In this document: piece by piece, positions 5,870 through 9,341 of the stretch
Numbering within the stretch: position 1 is the first letter of the stretch
Layout: every line of letters starts with the position of its first letter
The notes under the pieces: generated by a model
Database searches by the model: none
Told to the model about the DNA's origin: nothing
Seen by the model: the letters and a program-made list of their open reading frames with translations, nothing else
DNA from: Actinomycetota bacterium
GTDB lineage: Bacteria > Actinomycetota > Acidimicrobiia > IMCC26256 > PALSA-610
Length of the DNA stretch: 9,341 bases
Reading direction: 5' to 3'
NCBI GenBank assembly: GCA_030839105.1
Contig: JAUZEI010000305.1
Location: 1-9,341 of the forward strand
Position numbers and translations under genes: made by a program

Positions 5870-6358
5870 TCAGCGCGCACTCTCCTGTAGCCAGCGGGCC
5901 CCTTTTTCGAGCGTGGGCCGCGGCACGTCGGAGAGCACTCCGACCAGCAGGTCGGCAATCGTCGACAAGGCCAGCTCCGAGCGCCAGGCCTCGTCGGCCC
6001 GCATGAACGCTTGGTGGATACCGCAGGGCTTCGTGTACTCACGAGCCGGCATCGCCATCGGGCCGCGTCGGCGGATCTCGCCGCAGCGGAAGGCCGACTC
6101 GTCGCCGTCGATCGCCTCGACGACGTCGAGGACCGTGATCTGCGCGGCCGGGCGCGCGAGCCGGTAGCCACCGCGCGCGCCTTTCACCGTCTGCAGTACG
6201 CCGGCGCCCGCCAGGGCTTGGAGGTGCTTGGCGAGGTACGCGGCCGGGACGCCGTGGTACTCGGCGAGCTTCCCGGCCGGGAGCGCGGCGTCTTCGGGCA
6301 GCCCCGCGAGCAACACACAGACGTGCACACCCCATTCGACGCCGTCGGACATTCGCAT
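5870..6358 (-). CDS. Rrf2-family transcriptional regulator, RsrR-like (predicted [2Fe-2S] sensor)
   Basis: The 162-aa product is a winged-helix Rrf2 regulator. The N-terminal part MSDGVEWGVHVCVLLA is followed by the HTH around GVPAAYLAKHLQALAGAGVL (36-55) and the wing GARGGYRLARPAAQITVLDVVEAIDG (60-85). The C-terminal half has Cys92 (FRCGEIRRRGP) and Cys112 (KPCGIH). The IscR-type three-Cys cluster is absent. Instead, Glu8, His12, Cys92 and Cys112 match in spacing the Cys2-Glu-His ligand set I recall for Streptomyces RsrR, a redox-responsive [2Fe-2S] repressor. Cluster type is inference. The start ATG at 6358 lies 7 nt after TAATAT and fits a leaderless transcript; an ATG at 6352 is an alternative. 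A palindrome covering that -10 suggests autorepression. The divergent TnpB-like gene may share the control region. Confidence 0.9.
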   Translation of the reverse strand: MRMSDGVEWGVHVCVLLAGLPEDAALPAGKLAEYHGVPAAYLAKHLQALAGAGVLQTVKGARGGYRLARPAAQITVLDVVEAIDGDESAFRCGEIRRRGPMAMPAREYTKPCGIHQAFMRADEAWRSELALSTIADLLVGVLSDVPRPTLEKGARWLQESAR

Positions 6359-6360
6359 AA

Positions 6361-6381
6361 CCCGGATATTAGCTATCCGAG
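6361..6381. promoter_or_regulatory. palindromic operator over the rrf2 -10 box
   Basis: CCCGGATA (6361-6368) and TATCCGAG (6374-6381) are inverted arms with one mismatch around TTAGC. The inner CGGATA/TATCCG is perfect. On the minus strand the element contains the -10 box TAATAT (6371-6366), which ends 7 nt before the rrf2 ATG. Reading CTCGGATAG on the minus strand, it resembles the RsrR operator as I remember it. Self-repression is the simplest interpretation. Confidence 0.6.
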
Positions 6382-6446
6382 AATGTGCGACCGCCCGAAC
6401 GAGGCCTCGAAGCCCTTATGCGGACGGCCGATGCGAGAGCCGTCGG

Positions 6447-6452
6447 TACCAT
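6447..6452 (+). promoter_or_regulatory. putative -10 box of the TnpB-like gene
   Basis: TACCAT, preceded by GG, ends 10 nt before the ATG at 6463, the same geometry as the bS22-like and bL37-like genes. No Shine-Dalgarno sequence precedes that ATG. If correct, the in-frame ATG at 6451 falls inside the -10 box and cannot be the start. Confidence 0.4.
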
Positions 6453-6462
6453 GCTCGGCGTC

Positions 6463-6951
6463 ATGGCGACCGTCGACGAAGTCGAGCTGCTCCCCGATGC
6501 CGATCAGCACAAGCTGCTCATCGCCACGTTGGAGCGCGTCAACCGCACCAGCAATGCGGCGCGGGCCGCCGCGTTGCAGAGCAACGTGTTCGAGGGTGTC
6601 CCGCTGCGCGACATCGTGAAGGCCGAGGTCGAGAAGGCGAAGCTGCCCGATCTGCTCGTGCGCCCGGTGTCCGATCGGGTCGAGGAGTCGCTGCGCCGCC
6701 GGGCCGGGAAGCAGCCGAAGTTCTCCCAGTACCAGGCGCTCGCGATGCCCGCGTCCGCGTTCAAGTGGGGCGGCTCGGACCGGGTGACGATGCTGACGGC
6801 CTCGGGCCGGCGGACGATCTCCGTCCGCGTCGACCGCGGCCGGGGCGACCTGCGCCCGCCGCTCGCGGGCCGGCCCGCCGCGCTCGTCTACCGCAACGGC
6901 GAGTTCGAGCTGTGGGCGACCGACGTCGAGCGCAAGTCCGAGGACGACTGA
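6463..6951 (+). CDS. standalone protein resembling the N-terminal half of TnpB (no RuvC domain)
   Basis: The product is 162 aa and not a family I can name with certainty. The pattern ELLPDADQHKLLIATLERVN (8-27), then N-AARAAA and VFEGVPLRDIV, follows the N-terminus of IS605/IS607 TnpB proteins (LLPTxEQ...LL..TLERxNxAxN, then a helical segment). KFSQYQALAMPASAFKW, then VTMLTASGRRTISV (108-121) and AALVYRNGEFELWATDVE (139-156), follow the strands just before RuvC, usually of the form V-L-T--GR--I and ADLVYRDGxFYLxATVE. The protein stops where the RuvC nuclease would begin, and no remnant of it follows. Codon use matches its neighbours and the frame is open, so it may be an exapted gene rather than debris. 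The start at 6463 is favoured by the upstream TACCAT; ATG 6451 and GTG 6385 are alternatives. The homology is judged from memory. Confidence 0.6.
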   Translation: MATVDEVELLPDADQHKLLIATLERVNRTSNAARAAALQSNVFEGVPLRDIVKAEVEKAKLPDLLVRPVSDRVEESLRRRAGKQPKFSQYQALAMPASAFKWGGSDRVTMLTASGRRTISVRVDRGRGDLRPPLAGRPAALVYRNGEFELWATDVERKSEDD

Positions 6952-6957
6952 CCCGAG

Positions 6958-7785
6958 TCAGAGCTCCATCGTCAACCTGGACGCGGGTTCGACGAGCAGC
7001 GACTGCACGCCCCTGCCGATCGGGCCGTGCTCGTCGTGCAGGCGCGTGTCGGCCATCCCCACCCCGTGGGGTTGCGCCCATGCACCGGACTCGAGACACA
7101 CCCACTCCCCCCTCGGGTGGCGGTGGACGTGGACGGTCAGCTCGGGGTTGATCGCGTTGGCGTTGGTCAGCCGCACCGGGTTCGACACGCCGCTGCCGAA
7201 GTCGGCGGCCGCCGCGACGCGCGCGATCGGGGAGATCGGCTCACCCGCGACGACCGGGCACTTCAACCGGAACCACGCGATGCCCGGTCCGGGTTCCGTC
7301 CACGTGCCTTCCACGAGTCGCACGTCGTGCACGTTCCAGAACCCGATGGCGCCCTCACCGAACGGGAACTTCTGCGCGTCGGCGGAGTCGAACGGCGGCG
7401 GCGCGTCGACCACGGGATGCACCGAACCACTCGTGTCGACGTCGTCCGAGCGGATCCTCAGAACCGTCGCGCGCGCCACCTCGTGCTCACCCTCGGCGAG
7501 CAACATCGCTTCGATCCACTGCACCTTGCGCCCGGGCCGCATCGTGCGCACCTTCATCTCGAGTGGTGCAAGGGGAACCGGCCGCAGGAGCTCGACCGTG
7601 AGACGCGCGACGAACGCGGCCGGACCGGGGTCGTGCATCTCGCAGACGGTCGCGAACAGCGCGCTCGGCGCGCCGCCGTGCAGTGCCTTCGGACTCCACG
7701 GCCCCCGCGCGAGCTGCGTCGGCACGTAGCGCGCCCCGTCCCGTTCGAAGAGCGCGCCGTGCGTAGATATCGGATCGTCCACCAC
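6958..7785 (-). CDS. thioesterase family protein (acyl-CoA thioesterase-like, double hotdog)
   Basis: The 275-aa product resembles TesB-like proteins of the 4HBT_3 type, which hydrolyse acyl-CoA to free acid and CoA. The N-terminal hotdog domain shows LARGPWSPKALHGGAPSALF (residues 26-45) and then ARLTVELLRPVPLAPLEMKV and RPGRKVQWIEAML. A second hotdog-like region includes AAAADFGSGVSNP and INPELTVHVHRHPRGEWVCL, ending with a D-R-H-D-GPIGRGVQSLLVEP strand as in this family. The substrate is unknown. The start is GTG at 7785 or 7782, both just after TACGAT. The longer reading up to 7872 translates the palindrome array and is not family-like. Its stop is 6 nt from that of the convergent TnpB-like gene. 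The palindromic site nearest the start overlaps the -35 region, suggesting repressor control. Confidence 0.82.
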   Translation of the reverse strand: MVDDPISTHGALFERDGARYVPTQLARGPWSPKALHGGAPSALFATVCEMHDPGPAAFVARLTVELLRPVPLAPLEMKVRTMRPGRKVQWIEAMLLAEGEHEVARATVLRIRSDDVDTSGSVHPVVDAPPPFDSADAQKFPFGEGAIGFWNVHDVRLVEGTWTEPGPGIAWFRLKCPVVAGEPISPIARVAAAADFGSGVSNPVRLTNANAINPELTVHVHRHPRGEWVCLESGAWAQPHGVGMADTRLHDEHGPIGRGVQSLLVEPASRLTMEL

Positions 7786-7791
7786 CGCGTG

Positions 7792-7797
7792 ATCGTA
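7792..7797 (-). promoter_or_regulatory. putative -10 box of the thioesterase gene
   Basis: TACGAT on the minus strand ends 6 nt before the GTG at 7785 and 9 nt before the GTG at 7782, so the transcript would be leaderless or nearly so. Palindrome 1 (7807-7825) then spans about -22 to -40 relative to the start site, a common position for a repressor operator. Confidence 0.4.
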
Positions 7798-7806
7798 CGT
7801 CCCCAG

Positions 7807-7915
7807 GTTGCAAACAGTTCGCAACGAAACAGACCCGTACACGCCCCCTTTGTTGCAAACTGTTTGCAACAAAATCGACTCCGGGGGGTCGGAAATGTTG
7901 CAAACAGTTTGTGGG
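7807..7915. repeat. three palindromic 19-bp sites at an exact 45-bp period
   Basis: The unit is GTTGCAAAC-n-GTTTGCAAC. Copy 1 (7807-7825, centre 7816) has one mismatch in the right arm. Copy 2 (7852-7870, centre 7861) is perfect and extends to 12-bp arms over 7849-7873. Copy 3 (7897-7915, centre 7906) has a full left half and only GTTTG on the right. Both spacers (7826-7851 and 7871-7896) are 26 bp and unrelated to each other. The array fills the gap between the epoxide hydrolase stop and the thioesterase start. The AT-rich half-sites stand out from the GC-rich background. The most likely role is a set of operators for a dimeric regulator not encoded here. A single further half-site, GTTGCAAAC, lies at 137-145 upstream of the bS22-like gene. 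Confidence 0.85.
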
Positions 7916-7926
7916 TTTGGCGCGCT

Positions 7927-8811
7927 CTACTGCCAGGGTGGGAGGCGACGGAGGTACGCGAGCATGGCTCGCGACGTCTCCTCCGGGCGTTCCTGTTGCG
8001 TCCAGTGACCGCAGTTCTCGATGATCACGCGCTCGAGGTCGGGCACGCGTTCTTCCATGCCCGCGGTCATCGCGGGCGTCAACACCGGGTCGTTCTCGGC
8101 CGAGATCATCAGGCACGGAACGTCGACTGTTCGATCCGCGATCGCGGTGGTGAGCTCCCAGTTGCGATCCATGTTCCGGTAGTACTCGATTGGCGGCGTC
8201 AGCGCGCCGATCGGCCGGAACGCGTCCTTGTACACGTCGAGCACGGAGGGCGGGAACGCGTCGGGGTTCTGCGTGGTCGCGCCGAAGATCATCTCGACGA
8301 AGTCGTCGGCGCCACGCCCCCAGGAACCGAGCATCCATTCCGCGACACCGCGGTCTTGGAACTGGATGATGTAGATCGGCGTGTCGACGAAGATCTGGCG
8401 CAGGAGTTGCACCGGCGGGATCGCGGAACGGGGAAGGTCCGGCGTGTTGACACCGATGACACCGGCCAGGCGATCGGGATACCGGCGCGCCATGATCCAT
8501 ACGAGGAGGCCGCCCCAGTCGTGGCCCGCGACGACGGCGCGCGTGCATCCGACTTCGTCGAGCACGCCGATGAGACACGCGTTGATCCACTCGCAGTCGT
8601 AGGTCACGTCGGGCTTGTCGCTGCGCCCGTACCCGGGCAGGTCCGGCGCGATGACGTGGAAGCCCGCGTCGCCGAGCGTCGCGACCTGATGGCGCCACGA
8701 GTAGGCGAGCTCGGGAAAACCGTGCAGCAACAGCACGAGCGGCCCGTCCGCCGGCCCCGCCTCGAGGCAGAAGAGACGGATCCCGTTGGTCTTTACGTAG
8801 CGGCTGCGCAC
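7927..8811 (-). CDS. alpha/beta-fold hydrolase, probable epoxide hydrolase
   Basis: The 294-aa product has the epoxide hydrolase arrangement. LLHGFPE (HGxP oxyanion motif, 30-33) is followed by DLPGYGRSDKP (57-67) and the nucleophile elbow GHDWGG with Asp98. A cap domain follows with Tyr147 (IYIIQFQDRGVAE) and Tyr210/211 as candidates for the ring-opening tyrosines. The acid is Asp241 (ENDPVL) and the base His269 (GHWTQQERPEE). An Asp rather than Ser nucleophile separates it from esterases. Haloalkane dehalogenases also use Asp, but their HG(N/Q)P motif differs from HGFP. It has no signal peptide, so it is cytosolic, and the substrate is unknown. The start is GTG at 8811, seven nt after TAGGGT; a much longer upstream reading is antisense to the lipoprotein gene. 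It may form a detoxification or lipid-degradation pair with the thioesterase. Confidence 0.9.
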   Translation of the reverse strand: MRSRYVKTNGIRLFCLEAGPADGPLVLLLHGFPELAYSWRHQVATLGDAGFHVIAPDLPGYGRSDKPDVTYDCEWINACLIGVLDEVGCTRAVVAGHDWGGLLVWIMARRYPDRLAGVIGVNTPDLPRSAIPPVQLLRQIFVDTPIYIIQFQDRGVAEWMLGSWGRGADDFVEMIFGATTQNPDAFPPSVLDVYKDAFRPIGALTPPIEYYRNMDRNWELTTAIADRTVDVPCLMISAENDPVLTPAMTAGMEERVPDLERVIIENCGHWTQQERPEETSRAMLAYLRRLPPWQ

Positions 8812-8818
8812 GGATCTG

Positions 8819-8824
8819 ACCCTA
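8819..8824 (-). promoter_or_regulatory. putative -10 box of the epoxide hydrolase gene
   Basis: TAGGGT on the minus strand ends 7 nt before the GTG start at 8811, again leaving little or no leader. No clear -35 is seen. Confidence 0.35.
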
Positions 8825-8849
8825 ACGGGAACTGCAGCCGCCGTTGCCG

Positions 8850-8876
8850 TCGTCGGACTGCGAGATCCTCCGACGA
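8850..8876. promoter_or_regulatory. 8-bp inverted repeat before the SIMPL lipoprotein gene
   Basis: TCGTCGGA (8850-8857) and TCCGACGA (8869-8876) are perfect inverted arms with an 11-nt spacer, lying between the divergent epoxide hydrolase and lipoprotein genes. The right arm touches the Shine-Dalgarno sequence AAAGGGA (8876-8882). It could be an operator, or a leader hairpin that affects ribosome access. Confidence 0.45.
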
Positions 8877-8887
8877 AAGGGACATCC

Positions 8888-9341
8888 ATGAGCGGGCTCA
8901 CCAAGGCCGTCGCGGTTGCGACCGCGACCGCGATCGCGATCGGGGTCGCCGGTTGCAGCAACGGCAGCTCGAAGCCGACCGCCACGCCGGTACAGCTGAC
9001 CGCGGCGACTCCGTCGTCCACCACTACCGGCCCGAGCATCAACGTCGCCGGGCACGGTGAGGTCAAGGGAACGCCGGACGTGATGACGGTCACGATGGGC
9101 GTGCAGACGATCGATCCCTCCGCGCAGGCTGCGCTGCAACACAACAACGACCGCGCCAGCCAACTCATCTCGGCCCTGAAGGCACAAGGCGTCGCTGCGA
9201 AGGACATCCAGACGATCGACCTCAACGTCTCGCCGAACTTCGACAAGAACTTCAAGGTGACCGGATACTCGGCGTCGAACACGGTTTCTGCCAAGCTGCG
9301 CGATCTCTCGAAGGCGGGCGAGGTCATCGACGCCGCCGCGT
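8888..9341 (+). CDS. SIMPL-domain (DUF541) lipoprotein, 3' end beyond the window
   Basis: The first 151 codons are present; the gene continues past the window. The N-terminus MSGLTKAVAVATATAIAIGV is a signal peptide with Lys6 and a hydrophobic stretch, ending in the lipobox GVAGC with the lipidated Cys23. A Ser/Thr/Pro-rich linker (24-50) follows, so the protein should be anchored to the outer face of the membrane. From about residue 51 it reads INVAGHGEVKGTPDVMTVTM, then GVAAKDIQTIDLNVSPNFD and KVTGYSASNTVSAKLRDLSK, then GEVIDAAA. This is the SIMPL/DUF541 pattern of an alternating beta-alpha fold. SIMPL proteins are often periplasmic or surface proteins, with reported roles in stress tolerance or signalling, but no general biochemical activity is established. 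A good Shine-Dalgarno (AAAGGGA, 5 nt spacing) precedes the ATG, unlike the leaderless neighbours. Confidence 0.9.
   Translation, partial: MSGLTKAVAVATATAIAIGVAGCSNGSSKPTATPVQLTAATPSSTTTGPSINVAGHGEVKGTPDVMTVTMGVQTIDPSAQAALQHNNDRASQLISALKAQGVAAKDIQTIDLNVSPNFDKNFKVTGYSASNTVSAKLRDLSKAGEVIDAAA

Noticed and set aside
5734..6171. N-terminal extension of the ychF-like gene
   Set aside because: The extension overlaps rrf2 and bL37 and is low-complexity. The YchF N-terminus begins exactly at the ATG at 5733.
7876..7892. CGAC/GTCG hairpin followed on the minus strand by ATTTT, a possible epoxide hydrolase terminator
   Set aside because: The stem is interrupted by a mismatch and only 4+2 bp long. It lies within spacer 2 of the palindrome array, so it may be incidental.
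7807..7915. CRISPR array (regular repeats with 26-bp spacers)
   Set aside because: The repeat is only 19 bp and fully palindromic, there are just three copies, and no cas gene or leader is present. Operators or a dispersed repeat fit better.
7808..8008. Small plus-strand ORF with a 15-residue repeat (LQTVCNK-like)
   Set aside because: The peptide periodicity is simply the 45-bp DNA repeat read in frame. The rest is antisense to the epoxide hydrolase 3' end.
7027..9060. 677-codon plus-strand ORF
   Set aside because: It is antisense to the thioesterase and epoxide hydrolase and crosses the palindrome array and the start of the lipoprotein gene. It shows no protein-family motifs.

Overview
The window looks like chromosomal DNA from a high-GC actinobacterium, probably of the Acidimicrobiia or a related deep lineage; that placement is inference. 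The evidence is strong G/C bias at third codon positions, the gene order metG-tatD-rsmA-ispE, two tiny ribosomal proteins known from actinobacterial ribosomes (bS22-like and bL37-like), and an RsrR-type Rrf2 regulator. No transposon, phage or plasmid replication gene is complete here, and most of the window is housekeeping DNA.

Layout. Positions 1-99 hold an 11-bp tandem repeat and tRNA-Gln(UUG) on the minus strand. A 33-codon bS22-like gene runs on the plus strand at 231-332 and ends in a strong GC hairpin. Facing it is a tightly packed minus-strand operon, metG > tatD > rsmA > ispE (4267 down to 396), whose junctions overlap by 1, 4 and 8 nt. The usual actinobacterial rpf gene between tatD and rsmA is absent. 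Upstream, also on the minus strand, lie a DUF192 gene and a YchF/Obg-family gene whose nucleotide-binding motifs are destroyed. A 27-codon bL37-like gene is divergent from the ychF-like gene, and the two start codons flank a 21-bp palindrome carrying mirror-image -10 boxes. Next come an RsrR-type Rrf2 regulator (minus) with a palindrome over its own -10 region, and a divergent plus-strand gene that looks like the N-terminal half of a TnpB protein with no RuvC nuclease domain. Beyond that are a thioesterase and an epoxide hydrolase (both minus), separated by three palindromic 19-bp sites spaced exactly 45 bp centre to centre. Last is a SIMPL-domain lipoprotein (plus) that runs off the window.

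How it fits together. The metG operon combines translation (MetRS, 16S rRNA dimethylation), a TatD-type nuclease and isoprenoid precursor synthesis. The two small ribosomal proteins, tRNA-Gln and the YchF-like protein add a ribosome theme. Seven genes have a TAnnnT box only 6-11 nt before the start codon, which suggests leaderless or near-leaderless transcripts.

The items most worth following up are the standalone TnpB-like N-terminal protein, the nucleotide-blind YchF paralogue, the 45-bp-period palindrome array before the thioesterase gene, and the symmetric bL37/ychF promoter. All family assignments were made by reading motifs; no database search was run.
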